Positions 30,421 to 41,309 of a DNA stretch of 64,000 bases are shown piece by piece. Numbering within the stretch: position 1 is the first letter of the stretch; the number at the start of each line of letters is the position of its first letter. The position numbers were made by a program, and so were the translations under genes. The stretch comes from Hemibagrus wyckioides (lineage: Eukaryota; Chordata; Actinopteri; Siluriformes; Bagridae). The stretch lies in the NCBI RefSeq assembly GCF_019097595.1, contig NC_080727.1, positions 3,946,501-4,010,500 on the forward strand, in the 5' to 3' direction. The notes beneath the pieces are model-generated. The model saw only the letters and a list, made by a program, of their open reading frames with translations. It ran no database searches and was not told the DNA's origin.

Positions 30421-31134
30421 AGTGTATTCTTCATCTTGGATTGTGTGGAGTGTCTGTTGTAAACCAGTTGGAACTTTAGCCAGATCTGCTGTTACATCAA
30501 ATGAGACAAACACTTTCTCACCGAATCAGATCTGAGAATTCAACTTGCGCTGTGTTATAATGATAAATTATTATAATCACCATGTATTTGGTCAAGATTA
30601 AAGGCCTGAGTAAGTGATGTGGCCTTCAGAAGCCCAGAAACGCGGGAACACAGGAGTATTGATGATATTTTAAGGTATCCATGAAAACAGTGTTTTGTGT
30701 GTTGATTATCGGGACTTTCAATTTCTGTCTCATCCAGTATGAATGAACGGACGGTCTTGTCTGTGTTTCCAATGGAAGTTTGCTAAATCAATAATGGCTA
30801 CAGCACAGTCGCGAAGGCACGGGACGGCACACGGACGTGCTCGAACACCGGGCACCGGGTCACATCTGTAAGTGCTGGTATTTGCTGTAGTAATGACATG
30901 ATGGTGGACTTTGTGTCTCTGTTTGAACTACAGAAATCCTGTTGTCCTCTTGACATCTGCTGTCATCCCTTCTGCCTTGCTATCTATAGCATGTACAACT
31001 TTAATGCCAACAGGAAGTGACACCGTGAGATGGACGGTACAATCAGTGAGCTGGACGGAGCAGGCCAGTTGGACCTCCGGTGATGGAGGAGGAAGTTTAT
31101 AAAGCATTTGCTTGTGTTGACTGTGAAAGATGAA

Positions 31135-31140
31135 AATAAA
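31135..31140 (+). terminator. Candidate distal tsc1 poly(A) signal
   Basis: AATAAA is followed by the T/G-rich stretch ATCGTCATGTTTTGCAC, a plausible cleavage context. A second AATAAA lies at 31776-31781, beyond a repetitive tract, and is a less likely alternative. Confidence 0.5.
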
Positions 31141-31181
31141 ATCGTCATGTTTTGCACTATAACATGGATTGACTGATTTTT

Positions 31182-31640
31182 ATGGATTTTCTTTCTTTCT
31201 TTCTTTCTTACTTAATACATTTATTAGTTGTTTGCTTTTTTTTTTTTTACTTTGTCTTCATCTTTTGTTTACTTTTTCATATTATTTTCTTTTCTGCTTC
31301 TCTTGCTTTCTTTGTTCTTGATTCCCCTTCCTTCCTCATTTCCTTTCATTCCTTCCTCTCTCCCTTCCCTTCATTCCCTTTCCTCTCCATCCATTTCCTT
31401 CCTTTCCTTTCTCCTTTCTCCCATTGTTCCTTCCTTTCATTACATTTCCCTTCCTTCCTCATTTCCTTTCATTCTTTCCTCTCTCTTTGCTTCATTCGCT
31501 TTCCTTTCCTCTCACCTTTCACCCTTTGTTCCTTCCTTTCGTTACACTTTCCTTCCTTCAGTCCCTTTCCTTCCCTCTCTTCCTTCTTTTGTTCTGTCGC
31601 TTCCTTCCTGTTCATCCCTCCTTCTTCTTCCTCTCTTCTT
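31182..31640. repeat. Homopyrimidine (TTCC/CTTT) tract
   Basis: About 460 bases are almost purely C and T on the plus strand, with repeated TTCCTTCC and CATTTCC words. Such mirror-type tracts can form triplex DNA. Phe/Ser/Leu-rich frames here are artefacts. Confidence 0.85.
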
Positions 31641-31744
31641 ATAGACAGCCTTTTGCAAAACTTGTGCGTTGCCGAATGACTGAAACCACTTGATGCTCTT
31701 CTGCAACACTTCCATACACCCTTCTCAGCTGTGTAGTAGTGTGT

Positions 31745-31764
31745 GACCACCAGAGGGCGCTGTC
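31745..31764. promoter_or_regulatory. Strong CTCF-type motif 3' of tsc1
   Basis: ACCACCAGAGGGCGCTGTC closely matches the CTCF core CCASYAGRKGGCGC. It lies about 0.6 kb beyond the tsc1 poly(A) signal, between the tsc1/gfi1b genes and the gene desert to the right, which is where an insulator would be expected. Binding is inferred from the motif alone. Confidence 0.5.
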
Positions 31765-32039
31765 GCACCGCTGCACAATAAACTGAGGGCTTTTTATTTT
31801 CCTGTCAGCAAGTGAAGTAAACACCACCTACAGGGGCAAAAAATGATGTCGGATTATCTACAAAGATTTTTAAAGATCCGTGTTTAGATCAGTTAATTGC
31901 GCGGGTTATTTAAACACTGAGTTCAACCGGAAAGCTGAGTAGATATTTATACTGGTTTGGGCCACTGGGATGAATCCATTCTATAGTTTCTGAAAGAAAC
32001 GACTTTCAGGTCATTATGCTCAATTATGCTTTAAAAACG

Positions 32040-32935
32040 AGCTGAGGTGACTGGACATGATTTATATATGAAGAAATTGGTGGTGTTAGCTAGGTTTTCT
32101 TCAACAAAATAGTTATAAAAAGATTAATTATATTTTCTAGATACGAGTTTTGCCGTGTTTTTAGTGAATCTGTAGCTAGAAATGAAGCTAAAGCAATTAG
32201 CTGTCTTCTGAAGAAAACAGAACGCTGAGGTGATTTGCTCAAAGGTAATTAGCTATATTTTTCCACAAAACAAACAAACAAAAAAGAATCTGAGGTGATA
32301 AGGTATGCTTTCTAGAAAAGACGCCAAGATAATTAGCTATGTTTTCTAGAAAAAGTTAAGGCGATTAACCATTTTTTTTGTTTCTCTTCAGGAAAATATG
32401 CTAAGGTGATTAGCTACATTTTCTGAAAAATAAATAACTGAGGTGCTTAGCTGTGTTTTCTAGAAAAGCTGCTGAGGTGAGTAACAAAAAAAGAAGGCGA
32501 GGTGATAAGGTATAATTAGCAATGTTTTCTAGATAAAAGAAAAAGAAGTTGATGAAACATTTTTTTCCCTCTCACAGAAAAGATGCTAAGGTGATTAGCT
32601 TACATTTTCTGGAAATAAGAAACTGAGGGGCTTAGTTATAATTTATGGGGGAAAAATATGTTGAGGTGATTAGCTCTGTTTTCTAGAAAAGATGCTAAAG
32701 TGATTAGCTACATTTTCTGGAGGTACTTAGCTGTTTTCTGGAAGAAAAAAAACGTTGTGTTTAGCTGTGTTTTGTAGAAAAGATGCTGAGGTGATTAAGT
32801 ATGTTTTGTGAAAATAAGAAAAAAAAAATGTTGAGATGATTAGCTGTGTTAAAAACAAACAAGCAAAAGGTGCTAAGGGGACTAGCTACATTTTCCCAGA
32901 AAAAAAAGAAGCTAAGGTGATTAGCATAATTTTAG
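32040..32935. repeat. Degenerate ~50 bp minisatellite
   Basis: About seventeen imperfect units share GGTGATTAGCTA plus TTTTCTAGAAAA and GATGCTAAG words. Unit length varies from about 35 to 60 bases. Good examples lie near 32330-32420 and 32650-32720. Confidence 0.75.
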
Positions 32936-33239
32936 TAATTTGCTGTAATTTCTTTAAAAAAAAAAATAAAAATCCTGATAGAAATTTCACATTTTCGATT
33001 TGAGGATAAAGCCAAAAATTATTTATTTTATTTTTTTTGGCTTTAAACCTCTCAAACCCTTGAGCTAACACGGCTAAATTTTTTATTTCAGTTGAAAACC
33101 TTGTGTAGAGTAATTTCACTTTACAATGTACAGCTGACTTTGTGTCCTTGGTTTAAAAGGAAAAAAAAACAACAAAAATTCCAGACGTCTTTGGTGTTCA
33201 TTCCGGGGCCTTTGTTATTTTCTGATTCCGAGCGGCTCT

Positions 33240-33510
33240 ATAAGAAGGTCTATAGGTGACCTACGTCTCATCGTCTGTATGTAATCGAGCGAACATGATT
33301 GCTTTATCAAACATGTATCTCCTGACTGAGTCAAAAACTCTCATGATTAATTGACCGCTGCCCAGAGGGTCAGGGAGCCTGATGTGCGATAATTGGACGC
33401 ACAGGGAATCCGCAGCAATTTGTGTTTTTCTGAGTCTACTTGAGAAATTAGATGTCGGTGCAAATCTGAAATTGCTCCTCGATGTTCTCAAAGAGTGCAT
33501 GAAATTTTAA
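33240..33510. other. Candidate conserved non-coding element
   Basis: A compact, repeat-free stretch of balanced composition contains CTCATGATTAATTGACCGC and GCGATAATTGGACGC, homeodomain-type words. No coding sense was found. Conservation cannot be tested from one sequence. Confidence 0.3.
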
Positions 33511-34214
33511 ACATAAATCTTAAGTATTCAGTGCAAAGGGATTTCTTTCCTTTCTCTCCGCTCTCTTTACCAAACTTGAGATGGAGCCCTGTGAAATTGT
33601 CAGGACATACAGAGCCCTGTGCAAAGTTAGAACACAGCTCCCAAAGAGGGTTTGAGGCTTTTTTTTTTTTTTTTAAAAATAAAATAAAAATCCCTCTTGA
33701 AACAAGAACAGTGAGCAGAGTTGGTTGTATCAAACACTTTTATTTCAATTTTTTATTCATTTAATTAAATCCATATATATAAAGGATAATCAAAGAAGAT
33801 GAAGAACTTTGGCAGCACAGAATTCTTGACTTTTATTTTTTTTATTTTTTTCCTATTGTTTTTTTCTTTTCTCCAATGGATTCATTCCTGCTTTGCTGTC
33901 AAATTGTGCCCCTTAAAGATTTCCCCCTTTTTGGGTCTTTCCTTTGTTCTCTTCCTCTCTTAGAAGTGGCTTAAATATTGAATAGAAACTGTACTGTACA
34001 TACTGTATATAGCTGATATATATATCAGCGTCATATATATAGCGTTAAAAAACAGTTAGATGATTGGTGGGCCATTAAAAAAAGGAAAGTACAAAAGATT
34101 GCATCCCTTAAACAATAAAAGGAGGACATCAAAAAATCAATTCTTCGTTATTATTATCCTTATTAAATAACTAATATGGTGAAATTCTACATGTTAAGAT
34201 GCTTCTCTACTTAC

Positions 34215-34680
34215 CTGTACACCGATCAGGCATAACATTCTGACCAGTGAAGTGAATAAGACTCTCTTCATCATGGCACCTGTTAGTGGGTGGGATATAT
34301 TAGGCAGCAAGTGAACATTTCATCCTCAAAGTTGATGTGTTAGACGTTTGACGAAGGGCCAAATTGTGATGGCTAGACCACTGGATCAGAGCATCTCCAA
34401 AACTGCAGCTCTTGTGGGGTCTTCCTGGTCTGCAGTGGTCAGTATCTGTCAAAAGTATCCTTAAGTCTTGTAAGTTGTGAGGTGTGTAATCTGGAGACTG
34501 AAAGCATCATGAGAAGGCTTCAAAACCTTAAGGTATTTTACTGATTTTGACTCGTGTTTCTGGGATTTCTAATTATGATTTTAGATGAAGTGTAAAATTG
34601 AGGTAAAGTTTCACTTTTTCCATTCAAAAAACTAGGGGGGTGCAAACTTTTGCACTCAGCTGTTTCTGCGTGTAAATACA
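34215..34680. mobile_element. Degenerate DNA-transposon remnants
   Basis: CCGATCAGGCATAACATTCT at the left and GGGGTGCAAACTTTTGCACT at the right are words I recognise from abundant fish DNA transposons. The intervening sequence carries no intact frame. These may be two separate fragments. Confidence 0.45.
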
Positions 34681-35379
34681 TAATGCTCATGTTTCAATGT
34701 CTGTCATTAATCCCTTTCATTTCAGTGATCAGTGCTGAATTGGTGGCATAATCAGATCATACCTTGACTAAAATATAGCCTGATTAGCTATGATAGATGA
34801 TTTCCTGTAATCAGAATTTGATGGGAGATCTTTGACTGCCCTGAAGTTTGTATAAATGTTATAATGTGTCTGGTGGTAGGCTTTAGGTCTGAGGAAAGCT
34901 TGATGTTTTAAACGCTCGTATTTATTCCACACGGACTGAAGATGCGAAGCAAAATCCGTTCTAGTGAGCGTACTTCATTCTGACACTCTGAAAAACGACT
35001 TCATTTGTTCTCATTAAAAGCTTAAAAGTCTATGAATAAATAATTAAAAAAGCGGATACTTTCCCCCCATGTTGTTTGCGTCATGTCATGAACGTTTGCA
35101 GGAATAAACTAAATAAATTTTTTTTTTTTAAAAAAGCATAAGCATGTAGACCTCGGTTAACTCCAGACTTTTCACTTCAAGACTTCTCGACATATCGCCG
35201 GCTGATTCAGTGTTATAAATAAATGTCTTTGAAAACATGGAGATGAGAGTTCATGTAATGAACTAAAGATGGTGTGTGTGGTTCTGCTGCTTCTGAATCA
35301 CTGAACTCTGTGAATTCACTTCAGAACTTCAGAAAAAAAAGAGAAGAAAGGGAAAGAGTGAGAGCAAAGAGAAGCTGTA

Positions 35380-35610
35380 AAGCACCAATCCCTGTGGTTT
35401 AATTATTTTAATTATCATCCTCTTTCAGCTTTCCGTAAAAAGCGGCCATTAAAGGATGCCGGGCTGGGTTAATCTGATTAAAAAAAAAAAAAAAAAAAAG
35501 AAAACAAGATGGGGAGAAAGATAAAAGGCCACAGATGTCAGAGATAATCAGGGTAGTTAAAGATACCGTGTGTGAATGGAGACGCTTCGGAAAAAATATA
35601 CCTCTTTAAG
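35380..35610. other. Candidate conserved non-coding element
   Basis: Contains TTTAATTATTTTAATTATCA and GGGTTAATCTGATTAAA, clustered TAATTA/GATTA words, next to a poly-A run near 35481-35499. No coding content was found. Confidence 0.25.
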
Positions 35611-35989
35611 CTTAATTTGATTTCTCAGCATTTAAAACAATACGTTTTTGTCTGTCTGAGGTTGTCCAGAGTAAAACTGTACATTCACAGACAAATGACA
35701 GGAATAGAATAGTTTTACTTATATGTTGTGTGAAGATTAAACGCTATTTCGTCATTTTTTTCTCAGTTATGGTATACGGTATCAGCAAAATGTCTGTAGC
35801 TGGACAAATTTACTATATTGATGTTTGTTGTTTTGTAGCCTGAATGGATTTTAGGAATCAAAGTATTGAAAAAATACCATGATGATATTATTTGATATTA
35901 TGATGTGTCAGCAGTTATGTTTTTGCTTGGTGTGACCTTTCAGCTTGTCTTAACTGTCCAGTTCAATTCATATTTAACGCCTCTTCATC

Positions 35990-36530
35990 ATGGTGTCAGC
36001 TGCAACCCAAACACTTTTACAAACTTTGTTGTGATGGACACCCGACATCCGTTCGCTGAAAGTTACACTCGCCCCGGCTCAGTTCGAGAGCCTGAGTAAA
36101 AACCTGCTCAGGTGTTTCCACCAAGCTTGAAAAGAGCGAGAGAAAGCTCCACTTTCTGAATAAATCAAGCCGGAGCAATATCCTGCACGTGTAGAGAGAT
36201 GGACGCGAGCCCATGTAATATTAAAGCGCCATGTCTGGCAACGCTAGCAGTGCCACTCCTTTCATTGCTCCTGCTCTCGCCGTTTCCCGGCCATCGGCTC
36301 TTTCCTCAAGGTGACACTTCAAAGCGGGCACGCAGACGTGGAAGGCCTGGCTGCCAGCATGGAGCCAGCCCCCGCACTATCTCTTCCCCCACAACTCCTC
36401 CGCCTCAAACAGGCGCCTGCTAACCCCCTGGGCCGGGTCAGCGCCAAGATCCACACCACTCACCACTCGGGAGCCACTGTCAAAGCCTGCCTCGTAGGCT
36501 TAATTAATAAGACTGCGTTCCTATTGCAGA
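35990..36530. other. Candidate conserved non-coding element, GC-richer block
   Basis: Less AT-rich than its surroundings and free of interspersed repeats. It contains GGCTTAATTAATAAGACTGC near 36496-36515. Frames of about 100 codons cross it but match no family I know. An (AG)n run follows at 36543-36564. Confidence 0.3.
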
Positions 36531-37069
36531 CACTCACAGAAGAAGAGAGAGAGAGAGAGAGAGACAGTGCTGGCTGGAGTTCAGTCCACTGGGCCAATGT
36601 TTTGGACAAGGAAAAGTAAAAGAGGGGGGTGTAGTAGAGTTGGGTATTCTTCATATCGGATATATCCATGTATTTTGCTATTGCATCTCAATTTAGTTCT
36701 CATTCAGATGGTTAGAGTTTGTGGATGGACGTACAGCCTAAGCTGGGTCTAAGCATAAGTTTTAATGTGGCTCTCACTTGCCCACTCGGTAATTTATTAG
36801 GGTTTATGGGGATTCACCCCTGTCTGCTGGTGTTTGCAGTCTGACAATCTGAAATGCTCATACTAGGTGCTCTCAACTATCTCCTGAGACATATTTAGAA
36901 ATATTTCAAAATTTGTTTGCAGATTTGTGGTCCAAATTAACAAGAAATCCAATGTACTCGTTATCAGGATCCCATAAGATAATCAAACAAACAAGCTGGC
37001 TCTCATGCGACCCATCATGCCAGTCCTGGACCAAACATTCCCACAAATAATGTTTGACAAATATTGATT

Positions 37070-37395
37070 ATGGCCCACTCACCCACTCAGTAACCTCCTT
37101 ATCCTGGTCATGGTCGTGGTGGATCCAGAGTCTATCCCAGAGCATTAGGTGGGAACACACCCTGAATGAGAAGCCGGTCCATGGCAGGGCACCTTGAACA
37201 CACACATACACTTGCTCATTCACACCTAGGGGCAATTTATCTTAGCCAATCCACCTACTGGCATTTGTCTGGGAGGTGGGAGGGAAAATCCTGGGAGGAA
37301 ACCCACAAGGACAAGTGGAGAACATGTGACGATCCACACAGACAGTAACGTGAGCTCAGGATGGAGCTGGGAACCCTGGAGCTGTGCAGAATATG
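37070..37395 (-). mobile_element. Teleost interspersed repeat (SINE/LINE 3'-type), antisense
   Basis: On the minus strand it reads GTTTCCTCCCAGGATTTTCC, then GTGCCCTGCCATGGACCGG and CAGGGTGTGTTCCCACCTA. These match a very common fish repeat with a 'CCTGCGATGGACTGGCG..CAGGGTGTA' core. A diverged relative in forward orientation lies at 53860-54115. Confidence 0.65.
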
Positions 37396-37757
37396 TGAAA
37401 AATACAGTGCCTTGTTGTAATTCTGTCTATGTCTCTTCATATTGCTAACTTGAATAGCTAACATATTTTTCTTCTTTATAACATTACGGGGATCCTGCTG
37501 TTTCTGTCCACAGAAGCCACCCAGGTACTTGTTTAGTCCCTTGTCATCTTGAGACTGGACTCATGCAGCTCAGTCCTGGCAGGTCTTCCCCTGTGTTCCA
37601 TGGTAATAATTGGCCTGTGTTCTCCCATGTCACACTGTTCCTCTTTAAAATGCTGATGGTTGCCTTTCAAAGCCAAAAATGGACCCCCACCTACCACCAG
37701 GTTGCCTTTGAGCCTTTAGCTCGGATCGACCTAACCCACCATCCTCAAGATGCACTG

Positions 37758-38139
37758 TATGGCCATAGGTTTTTGGACACCTGACTATAAGACTCATGCA
37801 TGTTCTAGATTTAGTGGTCTTTTAATAACCTCTACTACTCTTGAAAGGCTTCCCACTTGATTTTGGAACGTGGCTGTAAGGATTGGTCCATTCATCTGAA
37901 GAGCATTAGTGAGATCCAGCATTAAAGTTGGCTGAGAAGGCCTGAGGTTTATTTAAGTTCATCAAAAAATGTTTGGGTTGAGGTCAGAATTCTGTGGAGG
38001 CCACTTGTGTTCTTCCACTCCATCCTTGCCAACATTGTATTTAATAGAGCTTGCTTTGTGTATGTGCTTCCAAAATTGTGGTAGCAGTTTGAGGGGAAGG
38101 CCCACATTTGGTCAGGTATCCCAAAAATCTTTGGCGATA
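37758..38139. mobile_element. Non-autonomous DNA transposon (MITE) with ~28 bp terminal inverted repeats
   Basis: The left end TATGGCCATAGGTTTTTGGA..(37758-37785) and the right end GTCAGGTATCCCAAAAATCT..(38111-38139) are imperfect inverted copies. The internal sequence GGTTGAGGTCAGAATTCTGT is shared with the element at 46082-46513. No transposase gene is present. Confidence 0.75.
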
Positions 38140-38999
38140 GGTTATGTCAAAGAAGACGTACATCAAGACTCTTTTCTTCCCCAGAACTCAACAGCTAAAT
38201 CACAGTCTGAGGACACACCTCTTTACTAAGCACTAATAGTTTTTGTTGTTGTACTAACTGGTAGGGGGAATTAGCTTGACTGTATTCTTAGAACCTGCCC
38301 TCTTTGTGCTAGCATGAGGATATCTACTGATGAAGACTACACTGTACAATGTAACGAAGGTTTAATATAATGCTAACACATGGTGTGTGACATGCTCAAG
38401 TGAATTCATAAACAGTTTTTTATACTTCCACCATTCACTAGCTAACTAATTTCTTCTAAAGTTTCTTCCTCACATGGTGTAGAAATGTACCTCATATTAC
38501 TGATGGTTAGAGCCAATATGTATGGCCTAAATAGTGATCAGTAATTTGTATTTAGAAATTAATATAATCATCCATTAAAATGTCCTTGTCTTTTTAAGTC
38601 CATAAAGATGACCATATAACTTCAAACTAAACTCAAAGTTAAACATACGTTTTTAAATGGCTAATTCCAATTTCATTAAGTGGCATTTGAGTAAAATTTG
38701 TAGTCAAAGGGCAAAAGTCAAATTTTCTACTTAAAAAAGTGACTTTCAGTATTCAGGAAGCAGTTGGTGTCACTAATTTAGCTCCACTGCAAAACCTTAA
38801 ATCTCAGAATCTGCATGCTAGCTAATTTAGCCAAACTTAGCGAATGTTTCCGATAAACAAAAGTGTTAAATAAATCACTAAGAATATAATAATACATATA
38901 GAAACAGGTAATGACATTTTACTTTTGTTTAGCTTTGACAAATGCTAATTTGTTTACTAGGAGAACAATATGAAGGCACTTTATTTGAAGTTCCTTTAA

Positions 39000-39295
39000 A
39001 ATGACATCTCTCATTTGGATGTGAGTGAACGGTGTCTTCGATCTGCATGACGCTGATGGATTACCGTCCCACTGCGGATAGCAGAGACATCATAGATTTG
39101 TTAGCAGGCATGACAAAGAGAGGAAGAAGGTGTGCATATGTTAATCAGCCAATTGAATGTTGATCAAAAGCTTGAACACGGTGGGCCTCGATGATCGCCC
39201 CGGGCAAATACAAACTCTCCAGTGCTGCTGTGTATAAACAGTGTGATGCACAGCTGCGGAAATCAATAGACACAGTACGAGGGGAACTAGCTTAA
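39000..39295. other. Candidate conserved non-coding element
   Basis: A repeat-free block with varied sequence words: GTTAATCAGCCAATTGAATG, GATGATCGCCCCGGGCAAAT and TGCACAGCTGCGGAAATCAA. It lies among AT-rich, transposon-scattered DNA. No coding sense was found. Confidence 0.3.
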
Positions 39296-40089
39296 AAGAC
39301 GACGTGACTGATTTATATTAAAAGTCACTATAATATCAAACATAATTCAGAAAAAATGCATCTGTAATATTTATGGTATTATTTATAACGTAGGACAGCT
39401 ACTGCACTTTTTTCACAAAAGCTAACATCTTTGGTTTAGCTGGGTACAGTGTACTGCTATATAAAATCAAATGAGAGGAATCTTCACTTTAGTTAAATTA
39501 AGGATTATCAGGTTCTTTCTTTGTGGGTTTAACAAGCTTCGGACTTGTGAGCCAATAGGAAACAAGAAGGTGGGGTTGTGGTCTGTTTTGTTGGTAAAAT
39601 ATATACTATAAATATATATAATACTATAATATACTACAAATAATGATAATATTGTTATATAAAATCAAATATTACTTTATTATTAACTAATTGTTATACT
39701 AATTTTCTTGCAAAAAAAATCTTATTGTATTTAGTGCTTAGTGTCAGTACTTTTGGTTTATTGTTACTATATTAAAATATATACACTATGTTTAATATAG
39801 TATAGCATTTAGTATCGTTTGTTTTTTTTTGTTTGTTTTTTTTTAAATTATTATGTAAATGACCTCATATATCTTAAATATTATAAACCCATTGGATAGA
39901 TCCAATCTTTAACACATCTTTAATACATCTTTAACATGTTAAAAAACCCAACCAGATCATTTTAGAGTAGCCTTTTCTTTTATAGGATCGGTTGAAGTTA
40001 CCTATTTAATTTAAGACTATCCTCCTACCTGTTCTCCTTAGCTGCTAATTAAATTCACCCCCCCACCACGACTGTGTAAAGCCAGACTG

Positions 40090-40520
40090 AAAAGTCACTT
40101 TGATATCAACTGATGTGGACCTCAAAGTACAAATGATTGCATTGCCTTCTCAACCTGCAGGAGCTTGAATCCTCCGTCACCGTGCTGCTGCTGCGATCCG
40201 TTTCAGGCCAGCTTTCCGTAGGCACACCTGCATTTCCCTCTGGATTACACGCACTTCGGAGCCAGAGCTCCCAAAGGGAACGGATGTCACTTTGAGTCAT
40301 CTTCTTCCTACCAGCTGAATGCACTTTACGTTTTCTTTTCCCTCCGAGACATCTGCATGCGCTTCTTAAAGCTCACACACTATTCCTGGCATAAATATGT
40401 AATTAGTAGCTTACAATTAGGAATATTCTGCCTGTTACCATGGGATATTAGCATCCCTCTTAAGTGTCACTCTCTTTATGGAAGAAATGGCTTTCTCTGA
40501 ATAATTCAAGCATAATGAAT
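40090..40520. other. Candidate conserved non-coding element
   Basis: Contains ATAAATATGTAATTAGTAGC and TTACAATTAGGAATATTCTG, dense homeodomain-type words, in repeat-free sequence. No gene was seen. Confidence 0.3.
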
Positions 40521-40911
40521 TCCGTAAATTGTTTTTCATTGAGTTTTGTAAATGAAACAACTTAACTCTCCCCCCTGTAGCTTAGCATCTTTTAACTCTG
40601 TCTGCTTGGTAAAATGACTGACTTAAGATTGTGTCTAAACTTGTAGTTGATGCTAATCCCCTCAGGCTAATGTCTGAAAGTACTCATCATTTTTATTTGT
40701 TTATTCATCCATTAATTTGCATAAACGGCATGGAACTTTGCCAGGCCTCCGAAGAATGCTCAGTTTCTCCCTCAGCAGGGCACTAGAAATGTGCCCTAGG
40801 TACCAGGGTGACACTATACAGTCTATCTACTCTGTGTTTAATTTGTGTATATGTGATTGTATACATAACAGAATCATAATGTGAATGCTTTTTGTCTCAA
40901 TCCCCCTGCAG

Positions 40912-41027
40912 CTACACCTCGAACATCGACATCGCATGTAACACGCTTAAGAGATTTACGGTTCGACCGAATCTGAAGATCAGAGACGGCGCACGATGCC
41001 TCAGGCCTCTGCTACCAAGAACGCTTT
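40912..41027 (+). other. Candidate spliced exon of an unknown transcript
   Basis: A CTCAATCCCCCTGCAG acceptor precedes this 116-base segment, and GTAAGTTC, a consensus donor, follows it. The segment is notably CpG-rich against its AT-rich surroundings. Only one of three frames is fully open; it would read YTSNIDIACNTLKRF and onward and matches no family I know. It could be a non-coding RNA exon, a UTR exon or a chance match. Confidence 0.3.
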
Positions 41028-41309
41028 GTAAGTTCGTCATTCAAATGACTTCTTTTTAGGTTAGGAAAATAAATTTCATGCTGTGCTCATCATCTATTGA
41101 AATCGTATACATCTCAAAGAGCTAGATAGGTGACAGACGGTGCACTGTTGTAGGCCTCAGCTCCAGCAGCACACACTTTCCAAAAGTAAGTGCCCCCTAT
41201 AAGACTTACATTGGTTTTGAAATCCAGTGGTTTAGTTGTAAAACAACTTAAAAGAGGAGATTAGGTTCATATAACACGATGGCCAAGTTGATCCTGTTTC
41301 GTTAAACTT

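Larger units (their letters stand above)
27548..31155 (+). other. Probable tsc1 3'UTR
   Basis: The region from the tsc1 stop to a poly(A) signal at 31135-31140 has no recognisable separate gene. Human TSC1 also has a multi-kilobase 3'UTR, so the length is plausible. It contains T runs at 27961-27972 and 28023-28040, a (CT)n run near 28190-28210 and a very T-rich stretch from 29776 to 30420. A segment around 29505-29640 resembles an interspersed repeat family. Earlier weak poly(A) words (ATTAAA near 28510) could give shorter forms. Confidence 0.5.

Noticed and set aside
30794..30870. ATG-initiated stretch ending at a GTAAGTGC donor
   Set aside because: It lies within the predicted tsc1 3'UTR, has no partner exon, and its composition matches no known protein.
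31182..31693. Phe/Ser/Leu-rich frames up to 165 codons
   Set aside because: Homopyrimidine low-complexity DNA; such sequence rarely encodes stops on this strand.
36311..36619. 102-codon plus-strand frame
   Set aside because: It runs into an (AG)n microsatellite and has no recognisable domain; the region is better viewed as non-coding.
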